NCBI GenBank assembly: GCA_032718565.1
Contig: JAVGVS010000237.1
Coordinates: 37,265 to 101,264 of the forward strand
DNA from: Distichodus sexfasciatus
Lineage: Eukaryota > Chordata > Actinopteri > Characiformes > Distichodontidae
Reading direction: 5' to 3'
Length of the DNA stretch: 64,000 nucleotides
The number at the start of each line of letters is the position of its first letter. Within the stretch, counting starts at the first letter, position 1. The notes below the pieces were generated by a model. The model ran no database searches, was not told the origin of the DNA, and saw nothing but the letters and a program-made list of their open reading frames with translations. Both the position numbers and the translations under genes were made by a program. Shown one piece after another: positions 10,628 to 23,080 of this stretch.

Positions 10628-10884
10628 AGACCCTGGGTAGGCGCCAACACACCGCAGGGCACACACACTCACACAGTCACACTCTCAGTCACTCCTTACG
10701 GGGCCAATATAGAGTGGCCAATTAACCTATAGTGTATGCTTTTAAATTGTGGGAGGAAACCAGAGCACCCGGCAGAAACTCACGCCAACATGGGGAGAGC
10801 ACTCGGGGCCGACTCGGGGACCGAAACCCAGGACCTTCTCGCTGTAGAGGCGACAGCGCTAACCACTGCGCCACCGTGCCGCCC
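10628..10884 (-). mobile_element. SINE B, near full length
   Basis: Minus-oriented copy. It runs from CCCTGGGTAGGCGCCAACAC through ACACACTCACACAGTCAC, GTGGGAGGAAACC and CACTCGGGGCCG to a tRNA-like head. That head reads on the minus strand as GGCGGCACGGTGGCGCAGTG followed by GTTAGCGCT. Confidence 0.85.
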
Positions 10885-11251
10885 TTATGTAAGGAAATGA
10901 TTTACCGTAAATTTACCGTTACAGTATATAAAGTGATTTTTAAGCCTATGAGTAAGTCTTTAGATCAAAACGGTCTTCACAGTTATAATACATCCATTAT
11001 TGATCAGTTAAATCAGTCCAAACGTTGGACTAGTACTGCATTTTGCTTTCCAGCTGCCAATTCTACAAACATCGATTGATCAATGGCAAGTTCCAGACTA
11101 CATGGTCCTTTTTGTTCTTATGTGATATTACTTGGTGTCATACTACTGTGTGAAGTTGATCAAAATTTAGCATGTCGCTGATTGCAGCAGTGATGACCTT
11201 TCTATGATGCAGGATGTCGTGAAGTTAAGTTCTGCTGACTGTATTCTACCT
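10885..11251. other. No gene seen
   Basis: Unique-looking AT-rich sequence without a recognisable domain or repeat. Confidence 0.4.
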
Positions 11252-11460
11252 TAAAGGGCCTGTTTACACGTATGTAGATATTTTTTATGAATGCATATTT
11301 TTTTATATACGTTTGGGCCTTTCATGTAATAAAATATTAATATGTTTGGGCCTTATGAGTTTTAGCTATCTCAAACGCATATTGTTTTAAAACGTCCTCC
11401 AAAGCGAAGATTTTCCAAAACGCTGGTTCCATGTGGATACATGTAAACAAGTACAATGCA
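11252..11460. mobile_element. MITE fragment, GTTTACACG family
   Basis: Left end AAAGGGCCTGTTTACACGTA and right end CATGTGGATACATGTAAAC form an approximate inverted pair. The interior phrases GTTTGGGCCTT and CAAACGCATATTG recur at 33050-33245. Confidence 0.5.
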
Positions 11461-11879
11461 GTTTTTCTTAAAATGATGACGTGTTTAGTTCTGTTTCTGT
11501 TCTGTGCTTTTTAACACTGTCCTACTCAACCGGTGAAGAACTTACTGGAGGCTGACGAGGTCCAGATACAAGCCCAGGTGATCGCAGACGGTTGGTCTAG
11601 ACCATTCACTACTTAAACATTGACGGTTTTAGGCTCATATCTGTTTATTAGTAGTTTGATCAGTAGTGAATATCGATTATTTCAGATTTTAAACCTCCCA
11701 CTTTTCTTGTAGACTGCCTTCTCCCATCAGCATGCCGGCAAACTAACTGCCCAGTCAAATGTTTACATTAGACCCTTGATGAAAAGGCCTCGCTTGGCTC
11801 GTCTAGCCTTTTGATTTTTGCTGCAAATGCAAATCTGTAGCGTCTTCCATTTTCCTCATTTCAGGAGAAGGTTCCCTGA
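11461..11879. other. No gene seen
   Basis: Mixed unique sequence. No supported feature. Confidence 0.35.
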
Positions 11880-12135
11880 GAGCAACTTGCCACCCGGGCA
11901 TCCGAATCGGGCGTGCCGAGCTGACCGTTTTTCTGCTCATTCAAACCAATCAAGAGCTTCCACACGGGCGTTCATGACCTGCGTTCGGTCGTCTGCACGT
12001 TGGGATGGCGTCAAATTAAAACGCTGCACGCACCGTTTTCTTGGCATCAGTTTCTGCCGAAATCCCGACGAACGCAAAGAAAACGTCGCCACTGCGCTTA
12101 CGTGGTGTTCGGGTGACGTTACGGAAGGGATCGAA
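11880..12135. mobile_element. MITE terminal module (same family as 42911-44053)
   Basis: Matches the right half of the 42911-44053 element in reverse orientation: GGCGTTCATGACCTGCG, CAGTTTCTGCCGAAATCC and GACGAACGCAAAGAAAA are shared. The ORF at 11818-12153 comes from this repeat and should not be read as a gene. Confidence 0.65.
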
Positions 12136-12843
12136 TACTTTTTTTTCCTCTAAATAAAATCTTTTATTGTGTGCTGTGCGAAAGCTGATCCATAATCCAC
12201 GAGATCATGAAAGACTTAGTCATAGACATCATTGCAAAATATAAAAATCACATCAAGTGTACACAATGTGTGTTCTTTACTTTAAATTAACTTAAGTATA
12301 AGATATCTCAGTTTCAGGAATTTGATTTTCTGTCTTCATGCTATGCAGCCTTAACTGTTAATTTATTCCGCACGGCAGAAGTGAGCATTAAATATTCCAT
12401 CCATCAGCATTTGTCAAACTCCTCCATAAGTACAAAGCTCTGTTAAGGAAAGCCGGGGGGAGAATGGCCAGGAACGTGACTGATGATTTAAATGTTTGCA
12501 GTTGAGTCCCTGTGGAGGTTTCCATGGCAATCTAATGTCCATTTCATTTCGAAAAAAAATCCATCCTGCACTCAACAGTCTGGTTTTTAAATGCCTACTG
12601 CATCAAAAATCACGTTGCATCGACTACAGCTTACCTGGCTTGTGAAAGAAACTTAACCGATCATAATTTTAAAGAATGTACAGTGGACGTCAATTTGATG
12701 AATTCTGATATATCGATGAAGTTCAAGTTTGAACCGAATGATGGGAAGGCACATCGATTTGCATCAGCCCCAAATCCAGTTTGCTGCCAAGAAAGCTTCT
12801 TTAGAATGCCAATGCCCATGCTTATGACAAACTGTGTCCTGAG

Positions 12844-12925
12844 TAGGGGTAAGACGATTAACCGGTTTTACGATTAACCGTGATTTAAAACATAACAGTT
12901 AATTAATCGTAAAAGCTTCTCTACA
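12844..12925 (+). mobile_element. hAT-like left end
   Basis: Starts TAGGGGTAAGACGATTAACC and then carries short palindromic phrases around ACGATTAACCG and TTAATTAATCGTAAAAGC. The far end was not found. Confidence 0.45.
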
Positions 12926-13000
12926 CCGTGTTTATGATGACATTCTTTAAAATGTCAATGATAAAATACCAAATTTGGATGAATTGTTGATTTGAAGCTG

Positions 13001-13033
13001 TGTATATATATATATATATATAGATATATATAT
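13001..13033. repeat. (TA)n microsatellite
   Basis: About 15 TA steps interrupted once by a G. Confidence 0.9.
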
Positions 13034-13515
13034 TTACATCCACGTATCTGTCGAGGTGAGACCAATTTGTCCATCCAATCGCTGATTAAAGAAAAAATTG
13101 TTGGCATCAACTGATTCGCTAATAAGCGGCAGGATCATTTCATCGAGGTTTCAAAGGGAGCAGAACGTGGATCTAATTAAACTGCTGCCTGTTTTTAGTC
13201 TTTCCAACAGAAAATCAAAGCAGTGGCTTGTAGTGTGTAATCTCATTACGCTATGGAAATGAACTTCTTACCAGAGAACAGCAACCTTCCGTTATCCACG
13301 TGCTAACGAGGTTGGGATATGGGACGGCAAATAAAGTGGCACTCACCAGGCATGCATTTCAATAGATGCGTGAGATAGATGTGAGTGTACTTTAGTGCTG
13401 ATGTTACAGACCTATGCGTTTCAAGGGGTGCTACACCTGGGACCCTCTGCCTGATGGTTTATCTACAGCAGGGGTCATTCTAGATCTTTGAGACGTTCAC
13501 GTGAGATCCCGAATA

Positions 13516-13771
13516 TTTATTCATTCATTCATTCATTCAATATCTGAACCGCTGAATCGCAACTGGGGTCGCAGGGGACACCAGAGCCTATCCCGAGAAC
13601 TTACGGGCGCAAGACGGGGAAAAACCCTGGGTAGATGCCAATACACCGCAGGGCACACACACAATCACATACACATTCACACCAATTTAGAGTCGCCAAT
13701 TAACCTAAATTGCATGCTTTTGGAATGCACCCGGAGGAAACCCATGCGAACACGGGTAGAGCATGCAAACT
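13516..13771 (-). mobile_element. SINE B, head-truncated
   Basis: Begins with the family 3' tail (ATTCATTCATTCATTCAATA then CTGAACCGCTGAATC) and runs through GGGCACACACACAATCACA to CATGCAAACTCCG. The tRNA head is missing. Confidence 0.85.
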
Positions 13772-14655
13772 CCGATCCTGAATCTAAAAGGTTTTGCAAG
13801 CGCCTCCCTCTCTGTTGGACCAGTTGCTGCATTTTCATAGTAGCATGAGAGCGACCAATGAGATAAGAGAAAAATGCTTTTAATTGACCAGTGAGAAGTG
13901 TTCTGGCTGCAGATATTAGTATGGAAGAATTACGCCTCTTTTGGCTCCTCAGGTTTATTTGTTGCTTGAATTAATTTATTACCAAAGAATTATGCAAAAT
14001 TATGTAGTCAACATGGAACAGAGTGCCGTAAAAATAGATTTTAATGTACAAAAACAAATGCCCATGTAAATTCGACAAGTTGTCTGGTTTTGCTGTCTTT
14101 TCTCTCGGTGCTTCAATAGGTAGATCTTGTCTTTAACCGGGCCTGAGGTCAGGGATCTTGGGCTTGACAAGACTGGTGACCACTGATCTACAGTAGAGCG
14201 ACTGACAGTCAGTCTTCCTGGTGCAATTTGGAATTAAGGGGCTTGCTCAGAAGCACAATGGTGGTAGTTCTGGTCAGTAGGATAAAGCTGGACTTGAGTA
14301 TCCTACCACTAGGCCATCACTAAAGTAATTTAAGTAATTATTAAATACAATATAGAAGCGTCTGGCTCCATAATCTACAATAATTCGGCTTCAGATATGA
14401 AGGCCTTACAAGCTGAAACGTCATTCCGGTGCAATAAAATTATTGTTGTTTATTGAGCTAGAGTGTATGGCGCTTCTGTATTGTGTTTAAAGTTATATGC
14501 CAGTTGCCGGCACCTCAAGTCGTTGGTGTGCATCACTTCCCTTTTTAAAAATATTTCATTAAAGTAATTATTACCAGAGATTCTCTGTAATTTTTGGCTC
14601 ATCCAAATGTGCCGTGTCTTGTAATCATTATGGACAATGTCATAAAGATGACAGG
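13772..14655. other. No gene; one Repeat C copy
   Basis: 14205-14330 is a diverged Repeat C copy in plus orientation (CAGTCAGTCTTCCTGGTGCA, GGGGCTTGCTCAGAAG, CTACCACTAGGCCA). The remainder shows nothing I can name. The last 8 bases (ATGACAGG) are the left target duplication of the next element. Confidence 0.5.
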
Positions 14656-14945
14656 CAGGGACGGACTGGGACTAAAAAAAAAAAAAACAGTACTGGACTT
14701 TCTCCCAAATAGGCTCACCAACTGGACTTTTAGGCCTCCATATGGGTTTTTACACTTGACAAATGATCAAATTAGGTGTCGGCTGTTTGTCAGAATGATT
14801 TTCCCCCCATCCAACCGGCCCAAGCGAGAGGTCTACATGAAGCGTTGAACTCTCCCGATTAGTCTCGCCATCCCTGCACCGGCCCAAAAATTTGCAGCGG
14901 CCCACCAGGCATTGGCCGGTATGCCAGATTACCAATCCAGCCGTG
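14656..14945. mobile_element. hAT non-autonomous element, 290 bp, 8-bp TSD
   Basis: Left end CAGGGACGGACTGGGAC and right end (minus strand) CACGGCTGGATTGGTAATCT are a short imperfect inverted pair. ATGACAGG occurs directly on both sides (14648-14655 and 14946-14953), a perfect 8-bp duplication. It contains an A14 run and no ORF of note. Confidence 0.9.
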
Positions 14946-14999
14946 ATGACAGGGATTTTTATCTTGTGTTAAAAGGTCTGGAAAAGTTACCTCAGTTTT

Positions 15000-15066
15000 C
15001 GTTGTGGTGCACTTTGGGTGTGCTTTGCTGTGGTGTGTTCACATTAACAAATAGTAACTCACTTAA
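15000..15066 (+). mobile_element. SINE A, tail fragment
   Basis: Only the family tail is present: GTTGTGGTGCACTTTGG, GCTGTGGTGTGTTCAC, then ACAAATAGTAACTCACTT. Confidence 0.75.
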
Positions 15067-16609
15067 TTACACATAAAACCAAGGTCCTGAGTCTTTCCAA
15101 AACGGTAGATATGCACCCTCAAAGTTGGTAAACGTGCCCACCAGGCTTCCTAACCATCCTCAATCTCTGCCCCTTCACCATCTTAGCTAAAGTGTGCTGA
15201 GTGTACTGTTACAACATGACTGTTTGTGGTGACTCCTTAATGTTACAGTAAAGCACTTGACATGTCTAGAGAATAAGTAATAGCACCTGGGTTTAATCTC
15301 TGTGACCTCTGCTGGTAACCGGCGGCGAGCTGTGACTCGGTCTGTCTAGTGCGTTATAAAAATACAAATAAATGGCAAGCAGCGGTCTGCCTCCCTCAGG
15401 ACTCTTACCAAGGGTCTGGAATGCTGAGCACCCCCTCTGTGGGACAGCATGTCCTTAATGCTGCGTGTGTGTGTGTGTGTGTGTCCAACCCCAACCCTTC
15501 GTCTCAGACGAGCTGTGCTGTTAGACCCTGTGATGACAAGCGTGGCTGCTTTCTGCGTAGAAGATCCGAAGAATTCTTAGAGCCCTCTACAAACACTGGC
15601 CTAAACTCTGTCAGCATAGAGCGGTGTGGAATGATTTAATATTGTGAGCCCTGAAGTTTCTAAACATCTCGTTTTGATCGTGGAGTCATCCTCGTTTCAT
15701 CATACTGGGATCTTAACAATGACACAAAATATTACAGTAAAAAATTCTTTCGATTTAAGGGTGAGCTATAGGTTTTAGATGTATTAAGATATGAAGTGAA
15801 GTGAAGAAGTGCTTTTTGGTAATTTAGTTTTTAAGATTGCCATGGTGACCTCATGGACTGGTTTGACCTGCTTGGGTGAGCCGTGTAGCACTACAGTAGT
15901 GTGTCTCGTAGATACTTGTAGAACACAGATTACCCTACATTAGAGCCTTTCTGAGAAAACAGTCCTTTTCTGGGCATTATAATTGCTTTTCTCCGTTCTC
16001 AATTTAAGACCAAAAATAAGAATGCACAGAAAGCATGTGGGATATAGTTATATGTCAGGTTCAGCTTTAAGGAAATCATTGTTTACATGCAGTCATGACC
16101 ATCGAAGTGACTCACTAAAGGTTCTTGGGATTTTCCGGTACCGGGGTCAGTACATTTACTGTAAGGTAAAGAGGTTAGCGTTGTTCTGCCTGGACCGCAA
16201 ACATGTCATCGGAGAATGAACAGAAACAATGGGTTGTCTGAACATGACTGTTCTCGTCCTTTTAACATAGCAACCCCTGTGGTTATGCTCCTTAAGTTGC
16301 AGTCAACAAAAATATCTATATTTTGTCCAATTCTGCTCACTGGAGGCAGCTTTGAAGTTGCTAGACAGCGGTAAAAAGTAATGGCAACACCGTTTTTTTT
16401 TTAACCCTATAATATGATGGTTCAAGAAGAATTCAAACGTTTTAACTTGTGGCTATATTCCAGACATTCAGTAGCCTGCAGTTAGTGAGGCATCTGACTT
16501 TCAACAGACTTTCTGCTCTAACATTAAACTTAACAGTTATATCCATAGTGGAATTATTTTCATGCCGCATTATTTGTAGAAAATCTGATGCAGAGTTACA
16601 ATTATGGTT
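15067..16609. other. No gene seen; short GT run
   Basis: Contains a GT microsatellite at about 15464-15485. Frames at 15349-15639 and 15983-16219 show no domain. No repeat family recognised in most of it. Confidence 0.4.
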
Positions 16610-16770
16610 TATTTTGCAGACAGGCTTATCCAGAGCCACTTCCATTTCCTGATTACAGAGACAGTCTGCCTGGAGAATCTTGGTGTAAGGGTTTTGCTCG
16701 AGGGCTCAGTGGTGGTAGTGCTGAAGGTAGGATATAACCAGACATGAACTTAGCTGAGTTCTACTACTAG
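16610..16770 (+). repeat. Repeat C
   Basis: Clear phrases: TTTTGCAGACAGGCTTATCC, AGAGCCACTTCCATTTCC, GACAGTCTGCCTGGAGAATC, and a tail GTGGTAGTGCTGAAGGTAGG. No coding function. Confidence 0.75.
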
Positions 16771-17499
16771 GAATATTTAAGTTCCAAAACAACAAAAAAT
16801 GTGATATATAGTGACCAGTAAATAACCAAATACGATCATTGTCCAAATCTTTACCAATTAAACAACCATTCCGGTCATATCTGATTTTGGTCTCACCGCA
16901 CATTTCCGGAAAGAGCTTGGAGCCCCTTCATATTTTATGCATTTTACATTTGTCATCTACCAGCATAGTAAAAATAAATGATAAAACATCAGTTGCAGTT
17001 CTTGGAGTATTGACTTTGGGACACCTCTATATGTATATGTGACTTTGTTTACACAGCAGAGCGAAAATCTTCAAGTCAGCAGTGTGACCGTTGAGATAAT
17101 GCTGGACATAATAAGTCTGTCTCAGCTGCCATGTCCAATCTGTGTTCAGAATCCTGCAAGGTACTTGGGAAGGGCTCAGGGGGTTTGCTACACAAATAAA
17201 ACTGCATGTTTGTGGACAGTATGTGAAAATATCAGCACTTGCATAGACGGTAGACTTCCAGCCTTCTATTTTTACACTCCTGCAAGCTGAGGCACTGCAG
17301 AGTTGGACTGAGTTGTGTTTTGCAGAGCTCAGTGTGTGACTGTGTGGGAGTCTTAGAGCTCATACGTTTTATTGGTTATCTCTAGCAATTTTGTGTAGTC
17401 GTAAGCTTCCAAAAAATGAATAGAACTGGGAAAAACACAATCGATATGACCAGCAGTGGTCATATCGATATCACCTGCAGTGGACACTTTGTAGCTAAG

Positions 17500-17660
17500 C
17501 AGGTTTGAGCCTGGCCAGAGGTTGAATTGGAGACCAAATGGAAACCAACATTGGGTCACTGGGCAAAGCCCTTAACCCCAGGTTGCTCCAGAGAGACTGT
17601 CCCTGTAATTAGGAAGTAGAAGTCAGTCTTGATAAGGTTGCCTGTTAAATGCCATAAATA
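17500..17660 (-). repeat. Repeat C, reverse copy
   Basis: Minus-oriented: GCAAAGCCCTTAACCCC, AGGTTGCTCCAGAGAGACTG, TCCCTGTAATTAGGAAGT. A downstream TTAAATGCCATAAATAT phrase also occurs in the reverse copy near 1760. Confidence 0.7.
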
Positions 17661-17696
17661 TAACTCCTGGAAGAGGCGTTGGTGGGGTCTAACTGG

Positions 17697-18180
17697 TAGA
17701 GTTGTGGTCAAGACTGAGACAAGACCGAGACTCTAAAGGACCGAGACCAAGACCAGGTTGGGTTGAAACCGAGTTGAGACCAAGTTTTACACCGGTTGCG
17801 CCTGTAGATATTTTTAAAAACTTTTTTTTTGCTTTATAAAGTATTCTGCATACAGAATAAAATTATGTGATAACAAATAATAATTTTTTCTGTATTTATT
17901 TTCCCGTATTTATTACTCTCTAATGGAAAAAAAATCCTATCAAATTAATAAAGAAATACAAAAGTTTTGGGTCATTTTCAGACTCATTTTGGCCCATAAA
18001 ACAAGCTGCTTTTGGCCTTTCTGGAGGAGAAGTACATTTTTGTGCATGATGGCGTTCCGTATTATATTGGCGAGTGCTAACTCGTGTTTAAATCGCAAAT
18101 AATGTAATTAATGTGCTTTTACGCAATTACTTTGGTTTTTGTGCACGGAATTGCTCAGAAATTATTTCACTCACGTAGGA
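17697..18180. mobile_element. hAT-like element, left portion
   Basis: Starts TAGAGTTGTGGTCAAGACTG, followed by reiterated GACCGAGAC/AAGACC phrases, then an AT-rich section and the shared module (CATGATGGCGTTCCGTATTA, GGTTTTTGTGCACGGAAT). The same terminus type occurs at 18835, 34276-35725 and 46804. No 8-bp duplication could be paired. Confidence 0.6.
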
Positions 18181-18834
18181 GCCGCACACTGATGGTGGTT
18201 GGACTGTATAGAAAGTGCTATATAAATGTAACATCCATCCGTCCATCCTTCCATCCATCAAACGACCATAAGTCTACTTCTGGATGGACTGGAGATGAAA
18301 TAAAAAAAAACCTTTGTACTGCTTTTCTTTTAAACTTGTAACCTGTAAGATTCTATACACAGGAGATCTCAAAACCATGTTAGTTCAAACACATCTTTCA
18401 GAATTATTCATAGATGTACTTCTATTGATTAAACATGTTCACACTCTACTGCCTATCCTGTCAAACACAAACGCTAACACTGCTGACCGCCTGAGGTAAG
18501 CTTCTAAAAACATAAAGTTTCATTTGTACGTTGCCTGCATTAGAGGTAGAAACACTACAGACCTCCACAAGGTTAGAATGCAGACAAAAGGCGAAGGTAG
18601 GCTTTAACAAGATCAGACATGGGTGTAGCATATTAAGACTAATGAGGGACTGATTCAGACAGGGAACACAGCGCACAGCGTCAGGCTTCTGTTCTGACAT
18701 TCACCTTCGCTACAGGTGAAAAAATGGCTTTGTCCATATTTACCAGGTGTTTTTCAGACCTTCCACGTCTTACTATAAACGACTTCTACCTCATCGTTGA
18801 GACATGTTCAACTGCTCCAGCATCTGTCCAAGAC
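18181..18834. other. No gene seen
   Basis: Contains a short ATCC run near 18235-18265. Otherwise AT-rich sequence without recognised features, probably partly the interior of the neighbouring hAT-like elements. Confidence 0.4.
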
Positions 18835-19045
18835 AGAGTTGGGATCAAGACCACCTAAACCAGACCAAGACCAGAATGTGCTGAAACAGAGACAAGACCA
18901 AGACTCTGAAGGGCTGAGACCAGCCTAAGACACATGAAACATGTTTAATCAGTATTTCTCTGTTACATATCTATAATGTGGAAATCACTTCACTGGAAGC
19001 AGTTATCCAAACTGATCACATCATATGTTAAACTCAACAAACCAC
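18835..19045. mobile_element. hAT-like end, opposite orientation to 34276-35725
   Basis: AGAGTTGGGATCAAGACCAC and the following GACCAAGACCAGAATGTG match the reverse complement of the 35400-35725 end. The shared section GAAATCACTTCACTGGAAGC and GTTATCCAAACTGATC confirms it. Confidence 0.65.
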
Positions 19046-21171
19046 AGTGACCACAGAACACGTTGACGTCAGGTGTGCGACGTTCATTTACGTTGAAGAC
19101 CGAAGACACTCTCAGAGCAGTGATTCTCATCTCCCTTTTTCAAGCTGTTTGTGCTTGTTTTCACTTGCTAACGTTTAAAAGTAACTCGACTTCCCTATCT
19201 GTCCATACGAGGCCATTTCGCCATTGTTTACAAAGCAACCGGATGTAAAAGTCATTTTAACCGGATGTAATTCGTTCTTTTTTTCCCAGGCCTCTGACTG
19301 GCTGACATGGTTCTACGCAGCCCTTGACGGCATATTTATCCAGTTTCGCGTGTACATAGATATTTTTGTAAAACAGGCTCATGTGTACCAAGTTATTTTC
19401 GAAAACTGAGGGGAAAAAATATCTGTTTTTACAAATACCCGGCTACGTGTGTGCGGGGCTTGATAAAACCAGGGGATATGTGAGATTATCATCAGGGCAC
19501 TGTGCCACAGGTCCATGAAGAAGTCATAGAAACCTCACAGTTTGAGAGTATGGTGAAGCTAGGGATAGATGAGACAGCAGTTTTGTTGCGTTACTTTCAT
19601 AACCCAGCGTTCATGGGGATTTTACATTGGTAAAGTTCACTTAAACTCTGTTTTATAGAGCCACTGTGCCCGAAGGGAATGGATTTTCGGAAATCTTTGA
19701 AAAACTAAGTTCACGGCCGTAGCAACTAGATCTCGAACACAGTACCACACAGCAGTGGTCATTCAAACCTCTTACAGTTGTCATAAATTTCAGAATCTCT
19801 AACGTTGCATCCCTGGTTTTTTGCCATACAACACTCATTATTTTAGAACAACAAACTGCAGTGAACGTGACACCACAAAACGGAAGTGCCGACCTCCTGA
19901 CAAAAGAACGTTCGTGAAAAGGGAGACATTGTCAAACTTGCCACCACTGGGAGACCAAGCTACTGTACTGAAACTTGAAGCGGTTCTAAAATTTCCATTA
20001 TTTCCTAATTGCTTTAATTTAAGGCTTGCTGACCTCAAGTATGTTCCTGAAAGTGATGCTGTTTTTTTGGCAGTCAGATTTAAAAACTGCTTCGTTGAAA
20101 AATGTTCATCTTTATGTTCAAAGCCCCGTGGAGTAGGTATCTATGATTTTGTATAAAGCATAGCATGGGTTTGTTTACAAATTAAAGTGAGCTTCTTGGA
20201 TGAATGCTTTGACATTGATGTTTTAGTGGAGTAACGCGTTGTGAAAGTGAAAAGGAAGTTCATGTAAGGGCTTGCTTCGTTCTTGCCGTTCGCGTGATAA
20301 TTAGCTGGTGGAGCAACATAGGCCGTCTTTCAGTCAAACAAGAATGGAGCTGTGAACTTCAAAACATAACTCCTGTTATTTTCAGTGAGTCATACTTTGT
20401 TTTTGCGGAACTGGATTGTGGATGTTTTGTGGAGTTGCCAGGCCTGTGCTGTGTGTTATGAACACTTTATAATTCCTGGGTGGGACTTTTATGGAAGATT
20501 CGGATCTGAATATTACTTTCCTGCTTCTTTACACCAGGCTCGCACCCTGTATTATGCACTTTTTATTTCTCCCGCCAGCATATTTAAGTGAGGCCATCGA
20601 GTCACGCATTTTAAACTCCGTCCACAAAAAGGAAACAAAGAGACGTTGTGGCCCGTGTCACGTCTGGTTAGCAATCCAGGCTGAGTCACTACGATACCCG
20701 GAAAAGCTTTGCTTTGATAATCCAAATGACCCACAGGCATCCCAAACTGGCCAAGAGTCACCCTTTGTCCGCCGGCAGTCTTGTAGACCTCATTGATCTT
20801 TGTCTCCTGGCACAAGAGAGTAAGTAAACTGTTCTTTCCATGCCCAGTTGGGTTCCCTTTTCACAACATCATCCAGCCCGGCTGGGAAGAGTTTGAATGT
20901 ACAGGAACAATCCAACAAAAACACAACCAAATCCAGGTCAGCAGTGGTCACCAGGGGTCCTGCTTGCTGCAGATGCAGAATAAATGGCACATGGCCCTTA
21001 CAGAAAGGAAGCATATTCAAGTATATGCTCAGTAAACGTTTTATGCAGTTCGTAGAGATATACTAAACAAGGTTTTAAGTGACTTGACTTGTACTTACGA
21101 GCATTCTGAAAAGTCTGAGTATATTGTCCTTATACTTAAAGTTTACTTGCCTTGTATTTGCTCATACTCTT
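19046..21171. other. No gene supported
   Basis: 19046-19450 looks like further old repeat. The 111-codon frame at 19821-20156 and the frames at 20491-21035 have no recognisable domains, and I could not pair them with convincing splice sites. Nothing else to report. Confidence 0.35.
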
Positions 21172-21352
21172 CATTCATTCATTCATTATCCAAACCGCTT
21201 AATCCCAGTCTGGGTCGTGGGGACCAGGGACCCATCCTGGGAACTACGGGCGCAAGGCAGACTGTGGGAAGAAACTGGAGCAACCCGTGGTTGGAACACA
21301 GGACCTTCTCGCTGTGAGGCGACAGCGCTAACCACTGTGCCACCATGCCACC
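21172..21352 (-). mobile_element. SINE B, internally deleted
   Basis: 3' tail CATTCATTCATTCATTATCC and AAACCGCTTAATCCCAGTC, then a jump to the tRNA-like head. On the minus strand that head reads GGTGGCATGGTGGCACAGTG followed by GTTAGCGCTGTCGCCTCACA. Confidence 0.85.
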
Positions 21353-22794
21353 CGCTCATACTCTTACTGAGCCTTATATTACCCACATTGGCTTCTTAGG
21401 GCCGAGATATACTTAATGCTACGTAAGCGCGTGACTGCTGCTACGCAAGCGTTGTACTGACTATACTTGCGCGTGTACTTTTGTTAACCTTGAGGATTCC
21501 AACAGGTGGCAGCGTACACTATAACAGTGATCAGTCTGCCGTTAAGTGACCGAAGAAGAGCGAGAAGTAGAAGGCGACAGTGCGAGAAAATATCGTCTGG
21601 TTTTGCTGTGACATAAGGGAAGAAAGATGTTGAAGATAAAAATCATTTGCATTCCGATGTTACGGAGGTCCAAAAAAGACGGTGTCTTGCTTTTTTACAT
21701 CTTGTACATTCTTGTAAACTGACCGGCATATGAGACGTCTTGTACTGTTCTCTCAACTTATCAACTTGAACACGCTCCATTATTATACAACGATACTGGA
21801 TGCACTCCTATAACAACATATTTTTAACAACATAAACAAACAGGAAATTAAAAGTTCTTACTTTTGCCCTTAGTGTTTGCTGACGTTCAGACTGTGAGAG
21901 GACTGCGACAGGAGTGTTAATCTCCTTAAATCTCGGTACATAACTCAAGTGACGGAAAAGTCTAAAAGGTGCTTATCATAAACAGTGGTGATGCCGCTTT
22001 AACACCATTAAGCAGCGAAGCCCACTCGCCCTTGATCTTTCTAATCCTTTACTGGCATTCGACTACATCAAGTCAGGGATTCAGCTCAGGTCGGCGCAGG
22101 TGATCGTTGCCTAAAAGCACGAGTTGTCTTTGATGTCATGAAAGAGTAGCTTAACCATAAAGGTGTTTGATGAATCTGGGGGGGGGGGGTCACTCTAGAG
22201 TTAGTCTGAACCTGACCTACCTCATATTAAGTTACCCGTCAGGGTCGGTGGAAAACTGGCAATGGTCGCCGTTTCATTTACCTACTTCAATTGTAATCTG
22301 ATACAGATTTTTTTCTGTTAAGCTTTTTGAAGCAAAACTCCTTTTTGTTCATTTTGGCTGTTTTCACACCTGGTCCTCGCTTACGCATAAAGCTAAAGTG
22401 AAAAATGTGTAATGCTGCTCATGTGTACCAGCTGCCACAACTGTCTGGAGAAAACAAACGGGAACGTTTCGGCTTCGACCCCCATGGGGCCAGGCAGCTG
22501 GATGCGGAGGTGGGCTGGAGGTGTTTTTGGGAGGCCATTCAGGCATGGCAAGTATTGTGTGGGCTTGTCAAGGTAATGGTAGACCTCTGGGCTTGATGTG
22601 GTGTCATCAAAGCTTAGCCACTTATTCAGCTGCCTTTGTAAAAAAAAATGGAGAAGCCAAGGTGTGCTACAGTTGATTACTTGATGAACTTTTTAAAGTT
22701 AAATAACCATATGGATGAGGACAGAGGCATCAGTCTGCATGCTTTCTGTGAGGAAAATGAGTATTGGTGAAATCAAGCAGTAAATGTACATTTA
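21353..22794. other. No gene seen
   Basis: 21400-21560 has AGATATACTT/ACGTAAGCGCG phrases like a MITE end. A run of 11 G lies at about 22180-22190. Frame 22405-22596 shows no domain. Confidence 0.4.
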
Positions 22795-22895
22795 CAACAT
22801 ATATATCCCAAATAACGCATTCCTGTAGTTATTTCCTAACTACAGGGACAGTCTCTCTGGAGAAATTTGGTGTTAAGGGAATATTCAGACCCTTA
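22795..22895 (+). repeat. Repeat C
   Basis: TAACTACAGGGACAGTCTCT and CTGGAGAAATTTGGTGTTAA define the copy. The 3' part is lost. Confidence 0.65.
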
Positions 22896-23080
22896 CTAGA
22901 TTGTGGTTTGATTCGTTCCCTCAGATTTATGGTTACCATCAGACCTTTATGGTCAGATCAAACCTTTTTTGCACAGCAACAAAATTTTTGCCAGGCCAGC
23001 TCAGTCATAACCATACCTCAAGAATAGGTCATTATTGTGTTGAATGCTGAGATGTAGGTGATAAACAGCAATCTCACATA

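Larger units (their letters stand above)
12136..13515. other. No gene seen; contains TA repeat and hAT end
   Basis: Apart from the hAT end (12844-12925) and the TA microsatellite (13001-13033) this is unique-looking, AT-rich sequence with only short frames. Confidence 0.4.

Noticed and set aside
11818..12153. ORF with FLGISFCRNPDERKENVA
   Set aside because: Near-identical peptides appear at 32.9, 43.5 and 43.8 kb because all lie in one MITE family.
19821..20156. 111-codon ORF with KFPLFPNCFNLRLADLKYVP
   Set aside because: Looks somewhat protein-like, but no family, no splice sites and no upstream exon could be paired with it.
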